64,000 bases of DNA from Actinophytocola sp035634895 (GTDB lineage Bacteria; Actinomycetota; Actinomycetes; Mycobacteriales; Pseudonocardiaceae): assembly GCF_035634895.1 (NCBI RefSeq), contig NZ_DASQCC010000226.1:26274-90273 (forward strand). The letters run 5' to 3'. The first letter of the stretch is position 1; each line of letters opens with the position of its first letter. Shown one piece after another: positions 8,033 to 17,200 of the stretch. Position numbers and translations under genes: made by a program. The notes beneath the pieces are model-generated. The model saw nothing but the letters and a program-made list of their open reading frames with translations, was not told the origin of the DNA and did not search any database.

Positions 8033-8620
8033 TCAGCCGCCGAGCTGCTGCTCGCGGCGGTGGATCAGCTCCGTGACCTCGGCGGCCATCGACTTGATCA
8101 TCTCGAGGCCGTTGCGGCCCCAGCTGCTCTCCTCCGTGTTCACCACACAGATCGTGCCGATCGCGGTGCCCGTGTGGTCGATCAGCGGCGCGCCCATGTA
8201 CGCCCGCACGCCGATCGAGTTCACCACCGGGTTGACCGCGAACCGCGGGTACGCGCACACGTCGTCGAGCACCAAAGCCTTGCGCCGCACCACGACGTGC
8301 GGGCAGTAGCCGTGCTCGCGGGACATCACGCGGCCCGGCGTGGCGCGCGACGCCGACGACGCGGCCTCCAGCGCGTCAGCCTTGGCGCTCGACGGGCCGT
8401 ACAGGCCGGCGAAGTACTGCTCCTCGTCGCCGACGAAGTTGACCATCGCGTACGGCGCGTTGGCGGCGGCGGCCAGGCGCGCGGCGAACTGGTCGAACTC
8501 GGGGTCGGGCCGGTCGCCGACACCGAGCTGGGCCAGCTGCGCCAGGCGTGCCAACCGCTGCGGGATGTCCGGGTCGTGCGGTGCGGTCATGAGCCGCTGG
8601 TCGAGGATCTCACCGTTCAT
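8033..8620 (-). CDS. GAF-domain protein, last gene of the conservon
   Basis: The 195-residue protein starts at ATG 8620, whose ATGA overlaps the stop of the GTPase gene. Residues about 35-190 form a single GAF domain (ALVLDDVCAYPRFAVNP, AYMGAPLIDHTGTAIGTICV), a small-molecule sensing fold. No TM segment or output domain is visible. Conservons of Streptomyces (cvnABCD) often carry a fifth gene, commonly a P450. Here that place is taken by a GAF sensor translationally coupled to the GTPase, so it may sense a ligand for, or act as effector of, the GTPase complex. Confidence 0.85.
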   Translation of the reverse strand: MNGEILDQRLMTAPHDPDIPQRLARLAQLAQLGVGDRPDPEFDQFAARLAAAANAPYAMVNFVGDEEQYFAGLYGPSSAKADALEAASSASRATPGRVMSREHGYCPHVVVRRKALVLDDVCAYPRFAVNPVVNSIGVRAYMGAPLIDHTGTAIGTICVVNTEESSWGRNGLEMIKSMAAEVTELIHRREQQLGG

Positions 8621-9219
8621 TGTGGACTCCCAATCATCGGACTGGCGGCGCGAGCGGACGCCAGGACGGACTCGAGCAGGGTGATCAGCGCCCGGCTCGC
8701 GGACGGGGTCTTGCGGGCGTCGCACCGCACGAGTGGCACGTGCGCCTTGAGTGCGAGCGCCTGCCGCACGGCGGCGTCGTCGTAGCGGTAACCGTCGTCG
8801 AACTCGTTGAGTGCCACCAAAAACCGGATGCCGCGGCGCTCGAAGAACTCGACCGCACCGAAGCAGTCGGCCAACCGCCGGGTGTCGGCCAGCACCACCG
8901 CGCCGACCGCGCCGCGGGACAGCTCGTCCCACATGAACCAGAACCGGTCCTGGCCGGGCGTGCCGAACAGGTACAGCACGAGGTTCTTGTCAGGGAAGGA
9001 AAGGCGGCCGAAGTCCATCGCCACGGTGGTGGTCGACTTCGCCTCGACGCCGTTGACGCTGTCGGTGTCCACGCTGGCCGCGGTCAGCGTCTCCTCCGTG
9101 GTCAGCGGTTCGATCTCGCTGACCGAACCGACGAACGTCGTCTTGCCGACGCCGAAACCACCCGCGATCAGAATCTTGACCTGGATGGGAAACAAGTCAG
9201 ACAAACCGTCGGAGGCCAT
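8617..9219 (-). CDS. cvnD: Conservon GTP-binding protein (CvnD)
   Basis: This 200-residue small GTPase has a P-loop GGFGVGKTT near residue 20, a G3-like FGTPGQDRF near 86 and an ALNEFDD stretch in place of NKxD. This matches the MglA-like CvnD proteins of actinomycete conservons, which associate with a membrane kinase-like partner and a roadblock protein. ATG 9219 is chosen because GGAGG lies 9 bases upstream; TTG at 9222 is possible. It overlaps the DUF742 gene by 23 bases and the GAF gene by 4, showing tight coupling. Confidence 0.88.
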   Translation of the reverse strand: MASDGLSDLFPIQVKILIAGGFGVGKTTFVGSVSEIEPLTTEETLTAASVDTDSVNGVEAKSTTTVAMDFGRLSFPDKNLVLYLFGTPGQDRFWFMWDELSRGAVGAVVLADTRRLADCFGAVEFFERRGIRFLVALNEFDDGYRYDDAAVRQALALKAHVPLVRCDARKTPSASRALITLLESVLASARAASPMIGSPQ

Positions 9220-9562
9220 CAATCACCGCCTCCAGAATGGTCGGATCGTTGGAGTACTCGCTCGGTGTGAACTTCGCGATCACCACACCGAGTTCGATCA
9301 GGTCGGACAGCACGACCTTGGTGACGGTCACCGGCCGCCGCAGCACACCGGCTATCTCCGCCACCGAGGTGGGTTTTTCGCACAGTTCCAACGCTTTCGC
9401 ATGCTCGACCCCCAGTTGGCGCGGTGTGACCATACCCCGGCCCGTCGCTCGAACCATCGACATCAGGTCGAGCGGCGTGCTGGGCTGGGTTCTGCCGCTG
9501 GTCATGGCGTACGGCCGCACGCCGAAGAGACCGGGGTCCTCGTCCGGACCGGTCATCGTCAT
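9197..9562 (-). CDS. cvnC: Conservon DUF742 protein (CvnC)
   Basis: This 121-residue protein has the DUF742 pattern: an N-terminal LFGVRPYAMTSGRT stretch followed by a winged-helix-like region (ALELCEKPTSVAEIAGVLRRPVTV) and VVLSDLIELGVV. ATG 9562 overlaps the roadblock gene's stop as ATGA. CvnC proteins are small helical partners in the conservon membrane complex and may bind nucleic acid or protein. The gene order kinase-roadblock-DUF742-GTPase is exactly that of known conservons. Confidence 0.88.
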   Translation of the reverse strand: MTMTGPDEDPGLFGVRPYAMTSGRTQPSTPLDLMSMVRATGRGMVTPRQLGVEHAKALELCEKPTSVAEIAGVLRRPVTVTKVVLSDLIELGVVIAKFTPSEYSNDPTILEAVIDGLRRFV

Positions 9563-9972
9563 CTGGTCCCATTGGCCTGGTGTGTGGCGTAGCGGGTTGG
9601 CGTGGTCAGTACGGCCGGCACCTGCGTGCACAGTCGCTGCATCTCGTAGCTCAGGATGCCGGCGTCGACCTCCCGGGCGGCGAGCACGGCGAGCACGCTG
9701 CCGGCGCTCGCCGCCGTCACGAACAGGATGAGCTCGTTGAGCTCGGTGATCACCTGCCGCACGCCGTCGCTGCCGTCCTGAGAGAACTTCTTGCCGACCT
9801 GGTTGGCGAGCGAGCACATGCTTGCCGCCAGCGCCGCGAGCCGGTCCGCCCCGTCGATGTCGAGGCCGTACCAGTACTTGGGAATGCCGTCGACAGACAG
9901 CAGCAGGGCGCTGTTCGTGTCGGGTACCGCCTCAACCAGCCTGCGCAGCAGCCAGTTCAGGTCGTCGGCCAT
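9559..9972 (-). CDS. cvnB: Conservon roadblock/LC7 protein (CvnB)
   Basis: This 137-residue protein has the roadblock/LC7 fold signature: LNWLLRRLVEAVPDTNSALL, VSVDGIPKYW, then ELILFVTAASAGSVLAVLA. Roadblock proteins act as GTPase-activating or scaffold partners of small GTPases; here the partner is the CvnD-like protein two genes downstream. It overlaps the end of the sensor gene by 16 bases and the next start by 4. Confidence 0.88.
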   Translation of the reverse strand: MADDLNWLLRRLVEAVPDTNSALLLSVDGIPKYWYGLDIDGADRLAALAASMCSLANQVGKKFSQDGSDGVRQVITELNELILFVTAASAGSVLAVLAAREVDAGILSYEMQRLCTQVPAVLTTPTRYATHQANGTR

Positions 9973-11807
9973 TGGTCTCCTCTGTTCTCGTTCGTCTGTT
10001 CCCGGTTGGCGAACCAGTGCTCCCGCCCCGCCTGAACGGTCTTCATGAGGTTCGTGTTGTGACCGGGCACCGGCCTGGTGGGCGAGGGCGGCTCCCGCAG
10101 CTCCTCACGCAGGTGACTGCCGCGCCGCTGCGGCAGCGGCGGTGGCTGCTCACCAAGCTGTGCGTCCATCTCCTCCAGCACGCCGTCCCCGCCGGTCCGC
10201 AGGTCGTCATAGGACCGCCCGGGCGCGCGGACCGGCAGCACCGGCAGCTCGTCCGCGGTGGTGCCCTCGACCACCCGGTGCCGGGTCGCCTGCTGCCCCG
10301 GGCGGACCGGCCCCAGACCAGGGGACGCGGGTAACGACGCGGTCGGGATGGGCAACGGCGCGGGCACCTGGACCGGCCCCGACCGCTCGCCCGGCGCGAG
10401 CGAGGCGACCGGAGTGGACGGCTGGTCGGCCTGGGAAAAGGTTGGCACCGAAAGGGATGGCGGGCCGCCGTCCGACCGCGCCTCCTGCGGGACCGGCGTC
10501 GGCGTGCGTGCGGGTTCTGGCCCGCGTGCCGGCGTGAGCGCCGGGGAGGACTCCGTCGCGCCGCCGGTCCGCGGCGTCGGTGACGGGGTGGCGGCGTCCA
10601 GCTCGGACCGCCGTCTCGGCAGTGCCGAGGGGCGCTGCTGTTGTTGCTGCGGGGCCGCCGCACGATGCCGGGACTCCGGCTCCGACACGCTCAGCAGCTG
10701 CGGCGGGATGACCACGGCGGCGGCGATGCCGCCGAAGATGTTCGACTGCAGCCGGACGCGGATGCTGTGGCGCCGTGCCAGCTCCCGGACCACGGCGAGT
10801 CCGATGCGGCCGTCCTCCAGGAGCTCGGACAGGTCGATGCGGGTCGACCCGTCGAGCAGGTGGTTGATGCGTTCCAGGTCCTCGTGCAGCATGCCGAGCC
10901 CGCGGTCCTGGACCTCGATCGCCAGGCCCGCGGTGACCTTGTGCGCGCGGACCTCGACCTTCGGCCCGTCCGGCGCGGAGAAGCGGGTCGCGTTCTCCAG
11001 CAGCTCGGCGAGCAGGTGGATGATCTCCGCGACCGCGTGGCCGTGGATCTCCACGTCCTCGACCGGCACGATCGCGATCTGGCGGTAGTGCTCGGCTTCC
11101 GACACCGCGGCGAGCAGCACCGCGTAGACGCTGACCGGCTTGTTGGACCGGCGTTGTGGCGCCTCGCCGCCCAGCACGGCCAGGTTCTCACCCTGTCGCC
11201 GCGCGAGCGTGAAGAGGTGGTCGATCTCGTAGAGACCGTCGAGGAGCTCCGGGTCCTCGTTGTCCTGCTCCAGCTCGTCGATCCGCTTGATGGCGCGGTT
11301 GATGAGGGACTGCAGGCGCCGGGCCAGCTTGACGAACACCTCGCGCCGCTGGCCGGGGTCGTCGGTGAGCGTGACCTGCTGCTCGCCGGGCCGCGCCCAC
11401 AGTGGTGCCGGGGCCTCCTGACGCGACTCGACCGGGCGTGCCTCGGGCTGGAGCGGCTCCTGCTGCGGCGCAACGGGTTCCGGCCGGGGCACCGGCCGTG
11501 CCGCCGCGACCGGCCGCGGGCTGCGGGCCAGCGCCGAGAGCCGCCGGGTGGCGGACATGGCGGCGAGGAAGGCCACCAGCACCGCGACCACACAGCCGGC
11601 CACCACGGCGATCGACACCCCGAGCGCGCGGGAGTCGTCGGTCACCACCATGAGCACACCGGCCCCGCCGCCGAGCATGACGACGGTCAGCAGAAACAGG
11701 CCGATGTGCAGAAGTCTTGTCTGTAGCCGTTCTATGCCGTCGGCATACTCGTTTCTAACGTCATGCTCCACCCGGATGCCCCAGGGTGGGGTAGGCGCGT
11801 CAGACAT
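9957..11807 (-). CDS. cvnA: Conservon sensor histidine kinase-like protein (CvnA)
   Basis: This 616-residue protein has two adjacent TM helices (about 33-56 and 64-84), a dimerisation region with YEIDHLFTLARRQGENLAVLGG, a HATPase domain (HLLAELLENATRFSAPDG, QDRGLGM, GLAVVRELARRHSIRV) and a long Pro-rich C-terminal tail of about 230 residues. CvnA proteins resemble bacterial sensor kinases but lack an obvious extracytoplasmic sensor domain, as here. The usual DHL motif is present as IDHL. It heads the five-gene conservon operon. The Pro-rich tail probably binds partners; this is an inference. Confidence 0.88.
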   Translation of the reverse strand: MSDAPTPPWGIRVEHDVRNEYADGIERLQTRLLHIGLFLLTVVMLGGGAGVLMVVTDDSRALGVSIAVVAGCVVAVLVAFLAAMSATRRLSALARSPRPVAAARPVPRPEPVAPQQEPLQPEARPVESRQEAPAPLWARPGEQQVTLTDDPGQRREVFVKLARRLQSLINRAIKRIDELEQDNEDPELLDGLYEIDHLFTLARRQGENLAVLGGEAPQRRSNKPVSVYAVLLAAVSEAEHYRQIAIVPVEDVEIHGHAVAEIIHLLAELLENATRFSAPDGPKVEVRAHKVTAGLAIEVQDRGLGMLHEDLERINHLLDGSTRIDLSELLEDGRIGLAVVRELARRHSIRVRLQSNIFGGIAAAVVIPPQLLSVSEPESRHRAAAPQQQQQRPSALPRRRSELDAATPSPTPRTGGATESSPALTPARGPEPARTPTPVPQEARSDGGPPSLSVPTFSQADQPSTPVASLAPGERSGPVQVPAPLPIPTASLPASPGLGPVRPGQQATRHRVVEGTTADELPVLPVRAPGRSYDDLRTGGDGVLEEMDAQLGEQPPPLPQRRGSHLREELREPPSPTRPVPGHNTNLMKTVQAGREHWFANREQTNENRGDQWPTT

Positions 11808-11941
11808 CGCTTCCTTCCGGTGTAGTGAGGACGGCAGGGAACGGCGTCACCGTCCGGATGGCGGAAGGGATGCTACCGCAAACGTCCTAGTGCATCTTGC
11901 CGCCGAGGCCCCAATGTTGATCTTCGAAGGATCCTGGCTGA

Positions 11942-13006
11942 TCAGCCCGTCGTGGCGACCTGCCGGCGGACGATCCGGAACACTTCCCGGTCCACGGTGG
12001 ACGGTTCGGCGGCGAGCCATTCGCCCACGTCAGAGACGAACCGCTCCGGTGTGTGAGCCAGTCCGTCGCCCACGGTGATCCCGCCCGCCCGGCTCGGGTA
12101 CAGCAGCAGCGCCCCACGCAGCTCGACGTCCGGCAGCAGCGCCTGGAACGCCGCGAGGTGTTCCGGCAGGCGGACCACGCCGCCCCGGAAGCGGCGGCCG
12201 TTGCGGAGGACCTCGCCGGCCTCGTCGACCTCGTAGTGGCCCGGTAGCCACAGCTTCGACTCGACCAGCACGAGCCGCCGCCCGCACAGCACGGCGTGGT
12301 CGACGTCGGCGAAGACCGAGCCCTTCTCGGTGGCGAGCCCGTGGAAGATCCGCACGCCCGGGATCCGGGTCAGGTACCGGTCGAGCAGGCCGGCGGTCAG
12401 CCGTTCGGCCAGCTCGTCGTCCTCGGTGCCCGGCCGGCCGAACACCGTCCGGTCGCCGAACTCGGCGGTGAACTCCCGGTCGACCCGTTGCGCCGCAAGG
12501 TGTCGCCGGCCGACCTCGACCGTGGCCGCGACGCCGCCCAGCAGCGCGACGATGACCAGCCACGCGGGCACGCCGACCAGCGCCAGCAGCAGCACGACCG
12601 CGGCGGCGGCACCGGCCGTGCCCAGGGCGACGGACTGGCCGGGGCCGGTCGCCGGCACGAGCACGACCTGCCGCTCCCGGCGCACTTCGTGCCACCACGG
12701 GATCGTGTCCGGTGGGAGCACCGGCAGCGTCGGCTCGTGCGGGGTGGGTTCACGTCGGGCGCGGGCCGGCCGGCGCGGGCGTGCCGGGACCTCCGCTGGT
12801 TCCTCGCCCCGGTCGTAGTCCGCGCGCCGCTCGGGGTCGGCGAGCGTCTCGTAGGCCTCGCGCAGGAGCCGGAACGCGCCGGCCGTGCCCCCGGCGTCGG
12901 GGTGCATGGCCTTGGCGAGCGCGCGGTACGCGGATCTGATCTCGTCCACCGACGCGTCGCGTGCGACGCCGAGCAGCTCGTAGTAGTCGATCCCGCGCAC
13001 CAACAC
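11942..13006 (-). CDS. J-domain protein with membrane segments and a NERD nuclease-related domain
   Basis: This 354-residue protein begins with a DnaJ J-domain (residues about 6-68: YYELLGVARDASVDEIRSAY, HPD at the loop tip), continues with an Arg/Pro-rich linker, two TM helices (about 128-165), and ends with a NERD domain (residues about 200-340: VFADVDHAVLCGRRLVLVESKLW, with the D...ExK active-site pattern of restriction-endonuclease-like folds). The J-domain would recruit DnaK; NERD domains are predicted nucleases or DNA-binding modules. The GTG start at 13006 follows GAGGA. The fusion places a chaperone recruiter and a nuclease-like fold at the inner membrane face. The function is unknown. 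Confidence 0.8.
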   Translation of the reverse strand: MLVRGIDYYELLGVARDASVDEIRSAYRALAKAMHPDAGGTAGAFRLLREAYETLADPERRADYDRGEEPAEVPARPRRPARARREPTPHEPTLPVLPPDTIPWWHEVRRERQVVLVPATGPGQSVALGTAGAAAAVVLLLALVGVPAWLVIVALLGGVAATVEVGRRHLAAQRVDREFTAEFGDRTVFGRPGTEDDELAERLTAGLLDRYLTRIPGVRIFHGLATEKGSVFADVDHAVLCGRRLVLVESKLWLPGHYEVDEAGEVLRNGRRFRGGVVRLPEHLAAFQALLPDVELRGALLLYPSRAGGITVGDGLAHTPERFVSDVGEWLAAEPSTVDREVFRIVRRQVATTG

Positions 13007-13116
13007 CGCCGTTTCCTCATCGCGCCGCGCGGAGAACAGGTTAGGGCTTCGGGCGGGAACAACGCGCGCTGGCCGGGACTTGACAGGTGGTAGGAGAGCT
13101 GTCAGGAGAGGTGAGC

Positions 13117-13485
13117 ATGTCCCGCGAGATCAAGACCCCCGGTCCGGACCACCCGATCGTCATCGAGAAGAACCCGGAGCGGGTCGTCGTCCGGGTGGGT
13201 GACCAGGTCGTCGCCGACACGACCGCCGCGCTGGCGCTGCGGGAGGCGGACTACCCGGCCGTGCAGTACATCCCGCTGGCCGACGTCGACCAGGCGTTCC
13301 TGAAGGAGACCGACACCAGCACGTACTGTCCCTACAAGGGTGACGCTTCGTACTACACGCTGGTCACCACCGGTGGCGAGCTGACCGACGTGATCTGGAC
13401 CTACCGCGAGCCGTACCCGGCCGTGGCGGAGATCGCCGGGCACGTCGCGTTCTACCCCGACAAGGTGTCGCTGTCGCAGAGCTGA
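13117..13485 (+). CDS. DUF427 domain protein
   Basis: This 122-residue protein has the DUF427 signature (VRVGDQVVADTTAALALRE, then TYCPYKGDASYY and VIWTYREPYPAV). DUF427 proteins are small soluble beta-rich proteins, widespread in actinobacteria and without a proven reaction. ATG 13117 is preceded by AGGAG at a distance of 8 bases. It is transcribed away from the J-domain gene and followed by a hairpin. Confidence 0.9.
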   Translation: MSREIKTPGPDHPIVIEKNPERVVVRVGDQVVADTTAALALREADYPAVQYIPLADVDQAFLKETDTSTYCPYKGDASYYTLVTTGGELTDVIWTYREPYPAVAEIAGHVAFYPDKVSLSQS

Positions 13486-13500
13486 CCTGACCCGGTTGAA

Positions 13501-13534
13501 GTTCCCGGTTCGGGGGTATCCCTGAGCCGGGAAC
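13501..13534 (+). terminator. Hairpin after the DUF427 gene
   Basis: GTTCCCGGTTC pairs with GAGCCGGGAAC (11 pairs, one G-U) around a 12-base loop, 15 bases after the stop at 13485. It may separate or attenuate transcription into the DUF4230 gene. Confidence 0.6.
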
Positions 13535-13554
13535 CTGGCCGTGGGAGGTGTGCG

Positions 13555-14196
13555 ATGTCCGACCGAACACTGAGTCCACTGTGGAGAGTCGGCCGTGTGG
13601 TCGCGGTCGTCCTCGTGGTGGTGGTCGCGCTGCTGTGGCTGGTCAGCAGGCTGCCGAACCTGAACCCGTTCCACACCGAGACGACCGACCGAAGCCAGCC
13701 CGCGATGCTGCAGTCGGTGCGTGACCTGAGCGAGTTCCACGGTGCCGAGGGCAACTTCCAGGTGATCGTCGACCTGGAGCACGACGTCGCGTGGGTGCCG
13801 GACTTCATCGCGGGCAGCCGCACGCTGTTCGTGGCACACGGCTCGGTCGACGCCTACATCGACCTGAAGAACCTGTCCGAGAAGGCGTTGACGGTCGACA
13901 CCGAGAAGAAGACCGTGCAGGTCCGCCTGCCGGCGGCGAAGCTCGCCAAGACGAACCTCGACCAGGAGCACACCTACATCTACTCGCAGGACCGCGGCGT
14001 GTGGGACAGCGTCAAGTCCATGTTCGAGGCGCAGGACCAGCGCGAACTGTTCGTCATGGCGGAGAAGAAGATCGGTGACGCCGCCAAGGAGGCCGGCCTG
14101 ACCAGACGCGCGGAACGCAACCTCCAGCAGGTGCTGACCGGCATGTTCACCTCGCTCGGCTACAAGGCGGAGTTCCCCGGCAGCAGTAACGCCTGA
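13555..14196 (+). CDS. Membrane-anchored DUF4230 protein
   Basis: This 213-residue protein has one N-terminal TM helix (about residues 12-32) and an extracytoplasmic DUF4230 region (residues about 50-205; LQSVRDLSEFHGAEGNFQVI, AYIDLKNLSEKAL, VQVRLPAAKLAKTNLD). The family is broadly distributed and uncharacterised. The GGGAGG ribosome binding site lies 8 bases before ATG 13555. It is convergent with the Roco gene. Confidence 0.85.
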   Translation: MSDRTLSPLWRVGRVVAVVLVVVVALLWLVSRLPNLNPFHTETTDRSQPAMLQSVRDLSEFHGAEGNFQVIVDLEHDVAWVPDFIAGSRTLFVAHGSVDAYIDLKNLSEKALTVDTEKKTVQVRLPAAKLAKTNLDQEHTYIYSQDRGVWDSVKSMFEAQDQRELFVMAEKKIGDAAKEAGLTRRAERNLQQVLTGMFTSLGYKAEFPGSSNA

Positions 14197-14201
14197 CATC
14201 G

Positions 14202-14242
14202 TGCGAAGACGCCTTCCTCTTTGCGAGGAAGGCGTCTTCGCA
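14202..14242. terminator. Perfect bidirectional terminator
   Basis: An 18-bp perfect inverted repeat (TGCGAAGACGCCTTCCTC and its complement) has a 5-base loop. It lies between the stops of the convergent DUF4230 and Roco genes and can end both transcripts. Confidence 0.85.
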
Positions 14243-14260
14243 GGTCAGCGGCCGAGGTCG

Positions 14261-17200
14261 TCAGCCTCCCGTCGGGATCTCCGGCACCGAGGCGCGGTAG
14301 TGGTCCACGAACCGTGGATGCACCCACAGATACCGGTTGCGGTCCCGGACCTTCTCCAGCCCGCCGAACGAGGGGTCCTTCTCGCGAAGGAAGCTGTGCA
14401 GGGTCCGCCACACGGAGCCGTCGACATGGTTCGGCTCGGCGTCCCGCGGACCGTCGACGACCGGCGGCGGTCCGTCCGCGTCGAGCCGGGTCCCGAGATC
14501 GGCGAGCCCGGCCAGGCTCTTCTCGGCGAGGGCGAGCTGCTCGCCGATCGCCTTCCACTGCTTGTCGTCGAGATCGAGCTGGAGGCCGGCGACGCTGACC
14601 GGCAGCAGGCTTCTGGCCACGACGGAGATCGCCCTGATCCACGGCGCGGCCTGGAGGAGCCAGTCGCGTGGCACCTCGATGTCGTACACGCCGGCCTCCG
14701 GGTTGTCCTTGCTGAGCAGGGACACCGGAAGCCGCGAGTGTTCGCACCACAGCGTGAGCCGGATCCGGCGCATCGTCCAGCCGGGCCGCCGGAAGGTCGG
14801 GTCCAGCGGGGCGAGGCTGAACAGGCGCGGCCCCTCGCGGGCCTCGTCGTCCAGCGCGAGGATCAGCTGGCGGAGCTGCTCCTCGGCCTGGCTGATCGCC
14901 GCGTGGACCGAGTTCTCCAGCCGGTCGAGCTGGCCGGTCAGCACCTCCTTGTGGGAGCCGAGGGTGTTGAGCACCTGCGCGAACTCGGGCTCGATCGCCT
15001 CGCGTACCGCCTCGACCAGCCGCTGTTGCTCGTCGGCGGGGGATGACCCGACCCCCAGGAGCAGGTCGTCGATCTGTGACCACTCACCGCACGCCATGCA
15101 CGGGTACGCGGGACGCCCGTCCCGGCGGCTGGTGGTCAGCTTGTCGATGTCGAACAGCCCGCGCCCGGGGGAGCCCGCGGGACAGGTCTTGCCGCACGGC
15201 ACCTTTATCTTGACCTCGAGCCCTTTCCAGAAGCTCCGCACGTGCTGCCGGATGTCCTCCGTGAGCTGGTGGAGGAAGAACTGGGGGTACGCAGCACGGA
15301 CCCGCACCGAGATCCGGTTGCGATCCATCAGGAGCAGCGCGCGACCGTTGTAGGAGTTGTCGAGCACCATCCCGTTCTGCCAGTGCGTGCTCAGCCGGTA
15401 GTCGTCGCGACCGAGGGAGAACCGGTTGAACCGAACGATGAGCTGGTACGCCAGGCCCTCCGGCGAGACCGGCTCTCCGGTCACACCGTCCAGGATCTCG
15501 CAGATCTGCGTCTGCTCCACGAGGTCGGTGCCGAAGGTGTCCCACATCGTCATGTCGGGCCGGTCGGCACGCACCAGCTGAGCGATCAGGCTTATCGGCT
15601 CGTCCCGGTCCAGTAGGTCGACGACCCGGTAGGAGATGTCGAACTTCTCCATCAGCTGCAGGAAGGTCAGCTGGATCCGGCGTGAGTACCGGTGCGCGCG
15701 AAGCGGGTCGTCCCAGATCTGCTGGAGGCGCCGGTGCGGCAGCAGTCCGTTGTCGTTGATCGTGTCGAGGTCGTCCAGCACGTAGCTCACCGCGGTGGCC
15801 AGCCAGTCCGCCTTGAGGATGATCAGTTCCGACAGCCCCGGGTCGTCGGCGTAGTAGATCCAGTGCCCCAGGGCGTTCGAGTTCTTCGCCAGCGACGTGG
15901 CCGCCGTCGCGGTCAGCCCCTGCTCGCGGGCGATCGCCTCGTACCGGGTGTAGTCCAGGTACGGCTCACCGCCGTCGCGCAGGGCCTCCCGCATCCGCTG
16001 CCAGCTCGCCGGCAACCAGCGGCTCACATGCGGCAGCTCGGCGGCGGTCGCGGCGATGGCGTCCTTCAGCTCGTCCACACCCAGCCCGCTGCCGCTGTCG
16101 ACGTGGTGGAAGCCCACGATCAAGTCGCCGTACCGGGACCGCAGCGACGCCTCGTCGAGATAGGCGGCACGGCTGCGCGGACCGCCGTGGGTGGCCACCA
16201 CGTGCACGCGGGCGGCGTTGCCGGCGCGGTGCTTGATCAGCTGGATCCAGTAGTCGACGAAGCCCTGCTCGGGCCCTTCCCGTGGCCGCCACACCACGAG
16301 GTACACCGCCGCCGGGCTGAAGAACAGCTGGTGCGTCGGCCGGTACACCGGCTGGCCGCCGAAGTCCCAAGCGTTGAGCATGATGTCCAGGTCGCCGGCC
16401 GTCACCGGAAACGGCTTGACCTCGATGCCGTGCGTCGTCTCGCGGCCCTCGACGAACTCCTCGCCGCGCAGGGCAGCCAGCAGGCTGCTCTTGCCCACGG
16501 CGCCCTCGCCGACCAGGACCAGCTTCGCCTGGTGGAAGAGCCGTCCTTCGGCCTTCAGCAGCCGGAGAAACCGCTCCAGCTCCGCCGAGCTGTCCAGATA
16601 CGCCGCCTCCAGCTCCGGGGCGAGCGGATTGTCGTCGAGCCGCAGGGCTCCCGCCGGCAGGTCGGCGAACGACGCGGGTACCGAGGCCAACCGGTTGCCG
16701 CCGAGATCGAGGTAGGTCAGGTTGGGGAGCTCACCCAACCAGTCGGGTAGCTCCGTGAGCCGGTTGTCGCCGAGATAGAGGTGGTTCAGCTCGGTGAGGG
16801 TGCGCAGTGCGTCCGGCGCCTCCGTCAGCTGGTTCTCGCCGAGGGTGAGCTCGCGCAGGGCGGTGAGCGTGCCCAGCCACGCCGGCACGTCGGTCAGCCG
16901 GTTCCGCGACAGGTAGAGGGTCGTCAGGTTGGTGAGGCCGGCCACCGCGTCCGGTACCGCGGTCAGCTCGTTGTTGTAGAGGCTGAGGAGGTGCAGGTCG
17001 ACCAGGTTTCCCAGCGTGGCGGGTAGCGCGGTGAGCCGGTTGCCGTTGAGGGAGAGGCTGGTCAGGTCCTTGAACTCGCCGATCGTCTCGGGCAGCTCGG
17101 TCAGCTCGTTGTCGTTCAGGTCGAGATAGGTCAGCGCCGTCAGGCGGCTCATCGTGTCGGGCAGGGTCGTCAGCTTGTTGGCGTAGATGTTGAGGTTGGT

